Below, in pieces: positions 46,561 to 59,103 of a stretch of DNA of 64,000 nucleotides. Both the position numbers and the translations under genes were made by a program. Each line of letters opens with the position of its first letter. Position 1 is the stretch's first letter. The DNA is taken from positions 700,924-764,923 of the forward strand of contig NW_012236521.1 of NCBI RefSeq assembly GCF_000787575.1, in the 5' to 3' direction. This DNA comes from Acytostelium subglobosum LB1 (lineage: Eukaryota > Evosea > Eumycetozoa > Acytosteliales > Acytosteliaceae). The notes beneath the pieces were generated by a model. The model had not been told where the DNA came from, did no database searches, and saw nothing but the letters and a program-made list of their open reading frames with translations.

Positions 46561-47536
46561 ATGGAGAAGATTAAATACACTAAGCAAAGTCTGGAAGCAG
46601 AGTCGATCAATCGTATTAGACAAATTTGTGTTGGTCTTGGAATAAAAGCCAAAGGTACCAAAGATAGTATGATCAATCTAATACTAAATAATACCTCACA
46701 ACTTGTCGAGTCGACTCCAACAACAACATCAACTACATCAACAACAACAACAACAACTAGGACAAATGTTGAAGGCAATAGGAACACATCAGCCATATTA
46801 TCAGTCTTGAAGAACAAATACCTTGTCAAACAAATATCTAAGTATTGGCCAATGTTCACATTGATACCTAGACAGATGACTCCTGGCAAGACTGTTGGAT
46901 GGCGTGAAAAGAGTATACTTGTGCTCACCGAGAATAGAGGTGGCGCAAATGCAACCTGCTGGAGCTACCGAAGGATCAAACANTCTCTCAACTGGTTTCA
47001 TTGCTCGATTTGGCATCAAGTTGGGCACTTCTGGGGGTTGGGGCGGCGGTGCCGATGGCATGGCCTTTGTCATCCAGAACTCAGAGCAAGGACCAAAGGC
47101 ATTCCGACCCGAAAGTGCTGGATGTTATCTTGGCTATCATGGCATCGATAATAGCATAGCCATCGAGTTTGACACATACCAACATGGACACTTTGGCGAA
47201 GTCAATAGCAATCACATCTCAGTACAGTCCAATGGAACCAAGCCCAATTCTGCCGATCATAAGTACTCACTCGGCCAGGCAACGCCACTGGCTAGGTTAA
47301 ACGACTATCAGTTGCATCATGTTGTGGTCACCTACAATCCTTATGTTCCTGAAAATGAACATCAGATGACAGTGGGCTTTGATGGAATTGACATTATCAA
47401 GTGCAAGGTGAACCTAGCAGAGCTACTCAATCTGGAGAATAACGATGAGGCATATGTTGGATTCACAGCTGCAACAGGTATGTGTCATCAAGAGCATCTT
47501 GTATACTATTGTAACATTGACAGGTTACTACCTTGA
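46561..47536 (+). CDS. SAP plus L-type lectin domain protein, copy 2 (frame broken by assembly N)
   Basis: Intronless, 324 residues if the N at 46983 is an extra base. Residues 1-45 form a complete SAP motif (YTKQSLEAESINRIRQICVG then LGIKAKGTKDSMINLIL), a helix-turn-helix that binds DNA or RNA scaffold regions. After a Thr run comes the lectin domain, with STGFIARFGIKLG, DGMAFVIQNSEQG, GYHGIDNSIAIEFDTYQ, HISVQSNG and LHHVVVTYNP. Without the N, the bases around 46983 read IK-HLSTGFIARF, exactly as in copy 1. The coding sequence is otherwise free of stops, so I consider the gene intact and the N an assembly placeholder. A SAP domain joined to a lectin fold suggests a nuclear protein. Confidence 0.78.
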
Positions 47537-47568
47537 ACGTAATAAACACATAACATTATTCAAGTTCT

Positions 47569-48092
47569 TTACTTGTTACTCCTTGTGGAGATGGTACCCG
47601 TCCCACCTACATGGTATGGGTTCATAAGTAGTTCGCTTACACTAGATGAAGTCGATATATATTGTTGTTGATGATGTTGTTGATGCTGGTGTTGTTGATG
47701 ATGTTCATGTTGTTGTTGATGTTGTTTGAGTACATTTGAGTTGGCAGAGTCGATGAATGGAGGTGAGGAGTTGCCAGGTGGAGATGAGGATGAACCACGA
47801 ACATCTTCCATACTACTGCCAGCACTAATATTGTTGCCAAAGCCATTCTTTAGTAACTCTTCCTTCTCCTTGGCAGTGAGGAATCGGCCACCATTTCCAC
47901 GAAGTCTTCTCAAAGCATGTTGGTGTCTACTCTCATGTTGGTAGGGCTTGCGAACCTTTAACAATTTGCTCTCTGATTCAATCTTTGCTCTTGCAATCCT
48001 CCTCTTCAATATCCTTGCATATTGTTTAGCATTAACATATAATGGTTGTTCTTCAATCATTTGTTGTTGTTGTTGTTGCTGTTGTAATAATA

Positions 48093-48128
<36 letters not shown>

Positions 48129-48551
48129 GATGTTGGAGTTGTTGTTGATGTCGAACAATTGGAGGTAACTTATGTCAATGATGAAGTATCAGTAAGTTAC
48201 ATTTTAATCAATAGTATTTATATATTTACTTACATATTTAGAGAATGGTATTGTTTGTTTATCAATGTCGATGTTAGGATTATGATGTTGATGATGATGA
48301 TGATTATTGTTCATCATTTCATTGTGATTGTGCTCAGGCATTGATGTAGACACGGAAGAGGCGGAGGAACCAGATGACCCAATGGGGTAACCAGAGGCAA
48401 TTTGGTAGTTGCTTGGTATTGATTTGTCAGATGATGTCCCTGGTCCGTGGACATGTCCAATAGAAGTAGAGGCGGTTGACAATGTCATTGTTGATGATGA
48501 TGATGTATTGTTATTATTATTGTACGAACTATTATGATGATTTGTTGACAT
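47569..48551 (-). CDS. NF-YA / HAP2 CCAAT-binding transcription factor subunit
   Basis: Two exons (48551-48234, 48168-47569) give 305 residues. The core is diagnostic: [20 protein letters not shown] (subunit-association helix), a short linker, and [20 protein letters not shown] (DNA-contact segment) ending GGRFL. NF-YA joins the histone-fold NF-YB/NF-YC pair to bind CCAAT boxes. The N-terminal region is Ser/His/Asn-rich. Exon 2 opens with a poly-Q tract encoded by near-perfect CAA repeats (48061-48160), and the C-terminus is Q/H-rich. Poly-Q flanks are typical of NF-YA activation domains. The lectin copy 2 gene ends 32 bases from this stop (convergent). Confidence 0.95.
48061..48135. repeat. 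CAA microsatellite inside the NF-YA gene
   Basis: Near-continuous TTG on the plus strand (CAA on the sense strand) codes for glutamine with a short LLLQ break. Length is likely variable between strains. Confidence 0.85.
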
Positions 48552-51195
<2,644 letters not shown>

Positions 51196-51448
51196 GCGGC
51201 GTCCACACTCTCCCACCCAGTACTGTCAAAGATTCATCTTGTCTACAGCATTGGTTTCACGTTAAGCGTGATGATGCATTGTTTAATAAATTAGAGTCAT
51301 CATCTATCCCCTACCTACTTCTCTCCATTGTGTCTGAACGCCTTCCTCCCAACTTCCGGAAGTGCGCACCTTTGTGTTTTGATTGAATGAATCGACCTGC
51401 GCACTTAGTCAAGTCACATCATAATAACATACAGATAGATAGATAGAC

Positions 51449-52723
51449 ATGCTCAAGATTCAATCATTCATTGTTCAGCATGGTAGTAGTTGTAGAGGTA
51501 TTGCACGAGCAACCTCCACTTCACACTTCCTCACATCGATATCATCTTCATCACACTTGAGAGCTGCAACCTTTGCCTCCAAGAAGCCAAACAAAGACAC
51601 CTTTGGCAAACAAGAGGTCATCGAGACTCCATCATTGTTGACCATAAGTTCATACTATAGGTATGTACCTATGCTAGTTAGATGACGACGCGACAAGAAT
51701 GCTGTACTTACATCATTATGTATGAATGATACACATCAGATATCCAGAGTTTGGAGTCAACAACTATGTTAACTTGACTAGGGAGACTGTGTTGATGGTG
51801 AAGAAGCCAAGTGATAGTCTATTCAACTCAACAACCAAAGCAGTATATGGTGTTGGTTGTGCACATGTCACACATCCATTCCTCTATCCCTATCTTTACA
51901 GTGAAGATCGACATCAACTATTGCTCGCACTAGGTGAATCAAACATAAAGACACAGTTAGAGTATAGAGATGTATGTTACAAGTGGCCGACATCAATCAT
52001 TCGATCAATCAATCGCTCACTCACTCATTCAATCAATGAACAGCAAAAGACAGGTAGGGTACTACAGACAGTACCATTACATCGACCATTCTACCTTCAT
52101 CCAACACTAGATCTAGTCTGCTTCAAGATGAACATTGATGACTTGTTGAAGAGTAACCTACCCTTCAAGCCATCGATACTAGAGTTGGAGAAATATGAAG
52201 AGCCACGCAAAGGACATGTATGTGATTCATCACGATGGACCTGGCACGTGACTAACACTCACTCACTCAATCACTCAATCAATCAATCAATCAATCATGA
52301 TCAATGAATGATAGACTGGTAAACTATTTGGATATCAAATGATTAGTGATAAGGATGATATTATGACACCTGTTGAGAGCGAGTATAGATTCAATGTGGC
52401 AGAGCCAGCCAATCACTTTGTTCAAACAAAGTCTGTGATGGCACCAAGTATAAGAGGAGGACCCGCTGTCAACTTTGACAATGAGGTGGTTGGTATGATC
52501 GTTGCCATGGTCAAGCTGGATCCCAAGGCAATCGAAGAGCACGAAGATGAGAACAGAAGGATATTCCTTAATTCACTCAATTCCAACACAGTATATCTAC
52601 CATCTGAAGTGATCAATCAATTCATCTCTGTAAGTTAAGTTATAAGACATGTCTTGCTTGGCATGCATGAATTATTGTATTAACACATCACATCACATCA
52701 ATCAGGAAATTGACAGCAGCTGA
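51449..52723 (+). CDS. Unrecognised, probably mitochondrial protein with a trypsin-like GGPA segment
   Basis: Five exons (51449-51660, 51740-51971, 52044-52217, 52315-52629, 52706-52723) give 316 residues; the last exon is only 18 bases (EIDSS). Residues 1-50 are Arg/Ser/His/Ala-rich without acids, like a mitochondrial targeting peptide. Two places recall chymotrypsin-fold proteases: GVGCAHVTHP near residue 105 (histidine region) and APSIRGGPAVNFDNEVVGMI near residue 250, where GNSGGPxxN..G.VVGM is normal. The serine before GGP is replaced by arginine, so a catalytic role is doubtful. I do not know a named family. All junctions keep frame. Confidence 0.65.
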
Positions 52724-52775
52724 ATCTAAGAATAAAGGTTTGGTCATTCATTCATTCATTCATTCATTCTGGAAG

Positions 52776-52812
52776 TCCAGTCCAATCCAGTCCAATCCAG
52801 TCCAATCCAGTC
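52776..52812. repeat. Decamer minisatellite
   Basis: TCCAATCCAG is repeated three to four times in tandem, preceded by an ATTC tetramer run at 52744-52768. Confidence 0.7.
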
Positions 52813-53035
52813 TCATCACACACTCACACGAGTTGGAGTCAGATTGTGGATGTGTGTGGGTGTGTGATCGATTGTCCTCCACTTCCATTATTCCGATACT
52901 CACACACACCCTCACACACACAACGAGGCTGACGAACAACATGGCCATGTCCTACTCCCTCTACATATATTGGGAGTGGTAGGTACTCCAACAGCATGTC
53001 CTTGGTACTCATCCTGTATCGATCGTGTTCTAACT

Positions 53036-53300
53036 CACTCACTCACTCTGGCGTGAGCGCCAAAGAGAGAGTTAGAGAGTAAGTGGAACAGCGCTCCAAT
53101 GGTTCTCCATGTTTAAAGGGTTGTGCCGATGTGTGCTACCATGAACTGCGACTTATCAATCCAATCCATTCTCCTTAAAGGTAAACCCCGAGCGAAAGGG
53201 CTATCCGGCTCGCGAATGTCGGGCATGAATAATGGGGGAAGAGCACAGCGACAATCCCCACACTACTTCATGAGTGTCAATACCCAGCCTGGTAGTATGT
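53036..53300. ncRNA. Candidate structured noncoding RNA (strand and class unknown)
   Basis: A 260-base island of balanced composition in a gap. It opens with the hairpin CTCTGGCG-TGAG-CGCC-AA-AGAG (53046-53067) and contains a second stem CGAGC/GCTCG (53189-53212) around GAAAGGGCTATCCG. No long open frame with an ATG and good codons runs through it. It matches no RNA family I recall (U snRNA, SRP, RNase P, class I dictyostelid RNA). It may also be an ancient pseudogene or regulatory DNA. Confidence 0.3.
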
Positions 53301-53457
53301 CTATTTAAAGATACAACTCATTACTTAAAATATCCACAGTAGTAGATAGTTGTAGTGCAGCCTTCCTTCCACCTTTCTACATAACCAAGTTACCAACTTC
53401 CAGATTCATAAAGATATTAATATTCCCATCAACATATCAATCCAGTAACAATCAAAA

Positions 53458-55106
53458 ATGATTAGAGTTGGATATATTATAGCGATTGCATTGCTATTGA
53501 TGAGTGTTGTACACTCTTATCAAGAGATGACATTGACTGTTACACCAAGAGGGTAAGTTTTTCTCAATCAAATCCAACTTTGGAAAGAAAATATTAATAT
53601 TATTATTATCCAGAGGTAACTTTGGAGCCACTCCAGTTGGTGATCACTTCTATAAATTGAATAGATCCACTCGGTCCAGAAATAGTATGTTCATTCATCC
53701 ACATCAATCACTCAATCAATCAAAATATTAATATTAATCTTATTATTTCCAGGACATAGACGCAAGGATACCAATGTTGATGACCATTTAAATGGTAATT
53801 TATTTCAAGTGAATACTTTGGTGACGGTGGCCAATAGATCATTTATTGTTCAAGTGGATACTGGTTCAACTTTGATGGCTATTCCATTGGTAAACTGTAG
53901 TTCATGCGAGGATCGCCCTGCAGATCGTATGATTTACGATCCATCCGCGTCAAGGTTCTCAAAGTTGGTCAAGTGTAACAGTGAGAATTGTTTGAGCTCT
54001 GGTTCGTCAAGACCAAGATGCAGCATGCAACTCAAGGAAACATGTGACTTCCGTATCTCATACGGTGATGGATCATCAGTGTCTGGACAACTCTACGAAG
54101 ATATGGTCACATTGGCTGGACTTTCATCCATCGCACACTTTGGAGCCAACGAGTATGAGAGTGATCATTTCGAATATCCTGACGCCGATGGTATCTTGGG
54201 ACTTGGTCGATCATGCAAGACATGTGTTCAAACTGTATTCGAATCAATTGTCAAGAATACTGGTGTTAAGAGTATGGGTGACTGGAATCATTCCAATCAA
54301 TCAATCAAATCAATCAAACTAACATAATGTCCATGGAACACAATAGATATATTCTCAATGGTATTGAACAATGAAGGTAGTGGAGCAATGTCAATGGGCG
54401 ATATCAATCCACATTTCTATTCTGGACCAGTACTTTATACACCAATCCGTGCATTTGGACCATTCTACACAATTGGTTTAACATCATTCAAGATTGGCAA
54501 GACCTCAATCGACCCAAGATTATTTGGAAATGTTATTGTTGATAGTGGAAGCACTGCATTGACCCTCGCCAGTGGAGCCTACGACGCCCTCATCAAATAC
54601 TTCATGACCAACCTCTGCAATATCCCAGGTGTCTGTGGATATCCAAACATTTTCGATGGTGTATGTATATCACTCAGCGACTCCTTGTACCAATACTAAT
54701 CATTCAATCACAAACATAGTCCATCTGTTTTAGGGAGGATACATTGATCAACTCATTCCCTATATTGTACTTCACATTTGCAGGAGGTGTCGTGGTACCA
54801 GTTTACCCGATTAACTATCTTATCCGTGTGCCATTGACATCGGATGAGGTTGGTTATTGTTGGATGATTGATAATGGTGACTCGGATATGACAATCCTCG
54901 GTGATGTCTTTATGCGTGGTCTACATATTATATTCGATAACGAGAGCAATCAAGTTGGTTTCAGCATTGGAAAGTATAACAACAAGGTCATCAATCCACG
55001 TATGACCATATCAAAGTCACGTGATGTTGATATCAATCTCAACGTTGATGATGCTGTCAACCTGGATGTTGGTCTCAATCTCGAAATGGATGAACAAGAT
55101 CTTTAA
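53458..55106 (+). CDS. Pepsin-like aspartic protease (A1 family), secreted
   Basis: Five exons (53458-53552, 53614-53684, 53753-54271, 54347-54660, 54720-55106) give 461 residues. A signal peptide (MIRVGYIIAIALLLMSVVHS) leads a short propeptide with a basic RHRRKD site. Both catalytic motifs are intact: VDTGST (about 110) and VDSGST (about 290). The flap tyrosine is in ISYGDGSSVSG. Cysteines are plentiful (VNCSSCED, CSMQLKETC, CKTC), as in the dictyostelid and nepenthesin-like groups. The last 40 residues are an acidic D/N/L-rich tail with no membrane helix. It probably works in lysosomes or outside the cell. Confidence 0.92.
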
Positions 55107-55256
55107 CTTGATTATCATATGACACTCGCTCGCCAATCACGAACATGGAAATAAAATTACAAGTTTCCGCCCTCATTTGATCATTTGTTCTCATTCATTC
55201 AATCTTACATGTATAGATATATATAATATGTGATTGGCCGAACGAACAATATATCC

Positions 55257-56668
55257 ATGGATAGAAGGACTCAACATAAGTCCATCCCATCACTTGGACA
55301 CTACACATCAAGAAGGATCGAACGACAATCTCGTCAGAGATCAACTCTGTTACACCAATCACTTGCAGAACTGCGAACCTTTGCTTGGGTCCTAGATGAC
55401 ATTGCCAAGATACAAGATACAATCAAGGTATGTATGATTGCGACAAGATCAAGCACATGATCACTATCACTATCAGCTGACTCACTCACTCATTGATCAA
55501 TCACAAGAATGGTACAAAGAGCAATGCTATTACAAAGCTAAGATGCCTACTGTCTAATCATAACATGACGAGTGTAGATTATATAATTGATCATGTGATT
55601 TCTAGTGTGGATATGATGACATTGATCAATGATACGTTGTCAGACTCATCCAATGATACCAATCAATCAGAGGCAGCATGGTGTATTACAAACATTGCAG
55701 CGGGTACACACGAGCAGACTGCAACAATCATTCATTGTACACCATTGCTGATCTCCTATCTATCAATTGAGAACACAGTACTTCAAGAACAATGTACATG
55801 GGCACTACTCAACATTGCCATCGATTGCCCCGAATACAAAGAGATGTTAATCGCACAGGGCATCGTCCATCCACTCATCAGACTCTTCTCCAGCACGTCG
55901 TCAAGTGTGACAACATTCAACTGTTGTTGTCTGATTGTGTCACTGATCACAACATCCCAACACCAACAACAACTAGTTGGCATGGGACTGATAGCATGTC
56001 TAAAGGAGAGGATAACAAGGTTCCAAAGCGCATCAAGCATTGACACACTATGCGAGTTGTTATGGCTACTCAATGACATTGTATCAATGGACACTACAAT
56101 GTTAACATTGCATAGTGTAGTCAATCAAGGCTACTTTATAACATTGGAAGGTGTACTACTCGATGATACACCTGCACACATTGTACTTCCAATCATTCGT
56201 ACACTTGGTCTACTGTTCACCGACACCAGATGTGCATCATACATCATGCACAATAACAATACTTCGTTGAAGTCATTGCTCGCCAAGCTCATTGCCAGGT
56301 TGAGTAATACTACTACCACTGGTCAACCACCGAGGATCATCAAAGAGATAATATATCTCCTAAGCAACATATCAGCGATTGATCCAACACCTGTCGATGG
56401 CCATTCCAACAACATATCAATGATATTGGTACAAGCTGGATGTCTTCCAATGTTTGACTCTTGTCTCTATCAGCTCGATCCTCTCACTGCTCCCAAGGTA
56501 AAGGTAGAGCTAATCTATCTCATTCACAATCTATCACTGGATCCATCTGTTCGCGATACAATCAAACAATACTTCAAGCATATTGTCATCGCCGTTTCTG
56601 CAGTCGACTCCCAACTTCTTTCATTTCCCGAATCGATACGTCTCAATATACAATCGTTGTCAATGTAA
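55257..56668 (+). CDS. Importin-alpha-like armadillo repeat protein
   Basis: Two exons (55257-55427, 55508-56668) give 443 residues, some 80 short of a typical importin-alpha. Residues 1-40 are basic (SRRIERQSRQRS) and resemble an importin-beta-binding segment. Armadillo repeats follow. Two keep the NLS-binding W-x3-N array (SEAAWCITNIAAGTHEQT and CTWALLNIA), and a third keeps LLWLLNDIV; later repeats are eroded. Canonical importin-alpha carries NLS cargo into the nucleus. The loss of half the binding ladder suggests a narrow or altered cargo range. The first ATG was chosen as start; the frame upstream uses only GTG. Confidence 0.8.
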
Positions 56669-56729
56669 CACTGCCAATCGTTGCAGTTCGTCCTACTATA
56701 TATATTACTATTACTATACAATAATTCCC

Positions 56730-57367
56730 TTATTCGTCCTCCTGTATACATCTATCTACAAGTTCTGATATCTCTGGTGTCTCCAACGCAGCCATGTATC
56801 GTTCTTTATCATTGATCTGCTTGTTGACTGAGTGAGTGTTAGTGAGTGAGCGACTATGTCGTCTATGTCATCAACATACTCTCATCTTCAGTTTGATGAG
56901 TGCCTGGCTTAATGTAGATGGTAACCTTTGAGGGCTTGGGAAGTTGCTTTTCAATCTTTTGCCGTAGACATAGGGCAATGGTTGGAGCAAGGTGGCAATG
57001 TGGCACTGTTGGCTTGAACAGTATAGTAATCGAACAGTGATCGCATGACGTATCATCTTCAACCTCGATGTTGTCCTCCTGAACTACATTCAACTCTTCC
57101 AATGTGTTGGGGAGTTCGGGATCTGATTGAAATGGTCAGTTATGTTAGATATGAACCTTTTATATATGTATATTAATCTCTCTCATTATCTACCTACCTT
57201 TGATCGATCTTATGATATCTGTTTAATCGATTGATTGATTGATAGACGGAAGAATTGGAGTGCACATTGATTATTAGTTCTTCTGATCTCTTATGATTGA
57301 TCTGTTAATGCAAATGCATACCATATATATCGACAGAGTCTACTTTGTTATAATAGCGGCTATTCAT
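56730..57367 (-). CDS. CIAO2/MIP18 family cytosolic Fe-S targeting factor
   Basis: Four exons (57367-57322, 57218-57198, 57122-56880, 56827-56730) give 135 residues. They read MNSRYYNKVDSVDIYDIIR, SIKDPELPNTLEELNVV, FKPTVPHCHLAPTIALCLR, IKPGTHQTEDEINKQINDKE, and end ISELVDRCIQEDE. DPExPxTLEEL, PHC (reactive cysteine) and INKQINDKERxxAALE are family signatures. With CIAO1 and MMS19 it hands 4Fe-4S clusters to DNA polymerases, helicases and other targets. PNTLEEL and INKQINDKER resemble CIAO2A, while LNVV and PGTH resemble CIAO2B, so I leave the paralogue open. The second exon is only 21 bases. The N-terminus is short compared with CIAO2B. Confidence 0.9.
57198..57218 (-). other. 21-base internal microexon of CIAO2
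   Basis: AT-ATC-ATA-AGA-TCG-ATC-AAA-G encodes DIIRSIK, with an AG before and GTAGGT after. Skipping would remove a conserved helix turn while keeping frame. Confidence 0.85.
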
Positions 57368-57412
57368 TATTCATTGTTGAAACTTGTTGTAATTCTAACA
57401 AACAGAAATGAA

Positions 57413-57470
57413 ATTTCCTATCCCGATAGGGGGAAATGTTGGTTTTTGAAAATTTGGGTTCCCAAATTTT
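57413..57470. repeat. Two adjacent inverted repeats upstream of tRNA-Asp
   Basis: CCTATC/GATAGG (57417-57430, extended by ATTT/AAAT with a GGG bulge) and AAAATTTGGG-TT-CCCAAATTTT (57449-57470, perfect ten-base arms with a two-base loop). Confidence 0.7.
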
Positions 57471-57512
57471 GAAAACTATAAAACTAGTGATTCCAGATGT
57501 CCAGACATCAAT

Positions 57513-57584
57513 TCCCCTTTGGTCTAGTGGTGAGGATTTTCGCCTGTCACGCGAAAGGCCCGGGTTCAATTCCCGGAAGGGGAG
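57513..57584 (+). tRNA. tRNA-Asp (GTC)
   Basis: 72 bases fold as a full cloverleaf. The acceptor is TCCCCTT/AAGGGGA with discriminator G. The D arm is GGTCTAGTGG, the anticodon loop CTGTCAC gives GTC, and the T arm is CCCGGGTTCAATTCCCGG, with the box B core GGTTCAATTCC. No intron. It closely matches the usual eukaryotic tRNA-Asp. Confidence 0.97.
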
Positions 57585-57590
57585 GAAACC

Positions 57591-57594
57591 TTTT
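57591..57594 (+). terminator. Pol III terminator of tRNA-Asp
   Basis: A TTTT run seven bases after the mature 3' end. Confidence 0.7.
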
Positions 57595-57644
57595 GCCTCA
57601 CTTAAAAAATCTGTTTCTCTCAAAAGGTCGCAAAAAAAAACAAT

Positions 57645-57650
57645 AAAAAA
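57645..57650 (-). terminator. Pol III terminator of tRNA-Glu
   Basis: Six T on the minus strand four bases after the mature 3' end; a second run of nine T follows at 57632-57640. Confidence 0.8.
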
Positions 57651-57653
57651 GGC

Positions 57654-57725
57654 CTCCCCGTTCGGGAATCGAACCCGAGGTATCAGTGTGAGAGACTGAG
57701 GTGTTACCAACTACACCAACGAGGA
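57654..57725 (-). tRNA. tRNA-Glu (CTC)
   Basis: 72 bases, cloverleaf complete. The acceptor TCCTCGT pairs with ACGGGGA (one G-T pair), discriminator G. The anticodon stem TCAGT/ACTGA closes the loop CTCTCAC, giving CTC. The T arm CTCGGGTTCGATTCCCGA holds the box B core GGTTCGATTCC. It converges on tRNA-Asp, with 69 bases between the mature ends. Confidence 0.97.
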
Positions 57726-58032
57726 TATTTTTGATTAAAACACTATTTTGCTTTTGAGTCAAAATTTTTTGCATTTTTTCCCTTAATGTCTGGCATGCCA
57801 GACAATTGCCATTGATTATCCTTTCGGATAAGTGAATAGCCATTGAATATATATATATGATTAGCAAGCGAATTGCAATTGAATAGAACAATTACAATCT
57901 TTAATTTTAATATTTAAAACATGTGTCGATCAAGGATAATAAACGGCGATTTGAAAGTGTGAGCACTCCATGAAGGTTGGATATAAACAATCTGGGGGGT
58001 TTATTGAAGAACACAACGAAGCAGGAGGGGAT
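57726..58032. other. Intergenic, 0.3 kb
   Basis: AT-rich flank of the tRNA pair, containing the palindromes listed separately and the 3' flank of the S23 gene. No other gene. Confidence 0.5.
57788..57831. repeat. 16-base perfect palindrome and adjacent hairpin
   Basis: GTCTGGCATGCCAGAC (57788-57803) is self-complementary. TTATCC-TTTC-GGATAA (57816-57831) follows. The pair lies upstream of tRNA-Glu on its strand. Confidence 0.75.
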
Positions 58033-58709
58033 TTACACGTTGGGCTTGTCCTTCTTTCCACGATAGATGGCAAGCAGAGCAACAGATGAGACCTTGACAA
58101 TCTTGAATCTGACACCTGGAATATCTCCGACGGCATGGCCAGAACGACCGAAACCAGCGACCAAGACCTTGTCGTTCTCCTGAATGTAGTTGAGACAACC
58201 GTCGTTGGGAACAAAGGCAGTGACCTTCTTACCGTTCTTCTTGAGCTGCACTCTAACACACTTACGAATGGCAGAGTTTGGCTGCTTGGACTCAATACCC
58301 AAACGCTGAACAACGATACCAGAGGCGTGGGAGGCACCTCCGAATGGGTTAGCCTTCAAGGCAGTTCCAAAATGTGCCTTCTTGTAGGTCTTGTCGTGCC
58401 ATCTCTGAACGCGACGATGGTTTCTGAGCTTTCTAGCCGTTCTCAATCCCTGTGGTTTACTACATTGTGAGATTGATCATCATTTCGATTGTATTAATAC
58501 ATCTGTAATCCCTATCACCAATCTATCCAATCTAGATCAAGTCAAGGTATCCATCGACACACACTGCGCTGTTCATTCATTCATCACTCAAGAAGTCGAG
58601 TCATCAATCCCTCAAAGATCATTGAGGATATCGCAATCCCGATGTGTATCCTGTATATGGTCCATCCATCTATTCTGTCGACTGATTGTGAGAGGATACA
58701 CTACCCCAT
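58033..58709 (-). CDS. rps23: 40S ribosomal protein uS12 (S23)
   Basis: Two exons (58709-58705 and 58459-58033) give 143 residues, the normal length. The first exon is five bases (ATG plus GG); joining it to TAAACCACAGGG gives [18 protein letters not shown], the universal N-terminus. [19 protein letters not shown] carries the decoding-centre loop with the proline that is hydroxylated in eukaryotes, and [20 protein letters not shown] follows. The 245-base intron is the longest placed in the window and contains a nine-base inverted repeat (GTGTATCCT/AGGATACAC). The donor GTAGTG is atypical compared with the GTATGT/GTAAGT used elsewhere. Confidence 0.93.
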
Positions 58710-59103
58710 GGTTGTATCGTGATCGTGTAAGAAGCGAAAAGGATGAGCTTGATGCTGAGCACCAACCCTTGACCCTCACTGACACACACACACAGACTTG
58801 ATGCCCTTTGTATTTGTTTCAATTTAATTTTTGATGAGAAATCACTGGAATTTATGCCCGATTTGATAGAAACTGGATGATTGGTTGATTGATTAAATAA
58901 ATAAATAGATAGGTATGTTTATTATGTAATATAAATATATATATAAAGTTATGTATGTAATTGAATAAACAATGTTATGTTTGATCCAAGATTACACTTG
59001 TTGTGGTAACTGAGGTGGAGTGGAAAAAAAGTATGGAGCGATTGATCGAGATGGAGTGATTGATTGGTGATAATAATAATAATAAGTAGTAGTATGTAAG
59101 TGA
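58710..59103. other. Intergenic, 0.39 kb
   Basis: S23 promoter and 3' flank of the RhoGEF. AT-rich with GATT and ATAA repeats. No gene seen. Confidence 0.5.

Larger units (their letters stand above)
52724..53457. other. Intergenic with minisatellite and structured GC-richer segment
   Basis: Starts with a CATT run and a TCCAATCCAG decamer repeat (about 52776-52812), then CA-rich runs to 52920. From 53040 to 53300 the composition changes to mixed, GC-richer sequence with hairpins (see separate entry). Leader of the aspartic protease gene follows. Confidence 0.5.

Noticed and set aside
53123-53308. 61-codon frame inside the structured island
   Set aside because: Poor codon use and no homologue recognised; the hairpins suggest RNA or regulatory DNA.
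58460-58704. C/D-box snoRNA inside the long S23 intron
   Set aside because: GTGATGA-like boxes are present but no CTGA box is found at a suitable distance.
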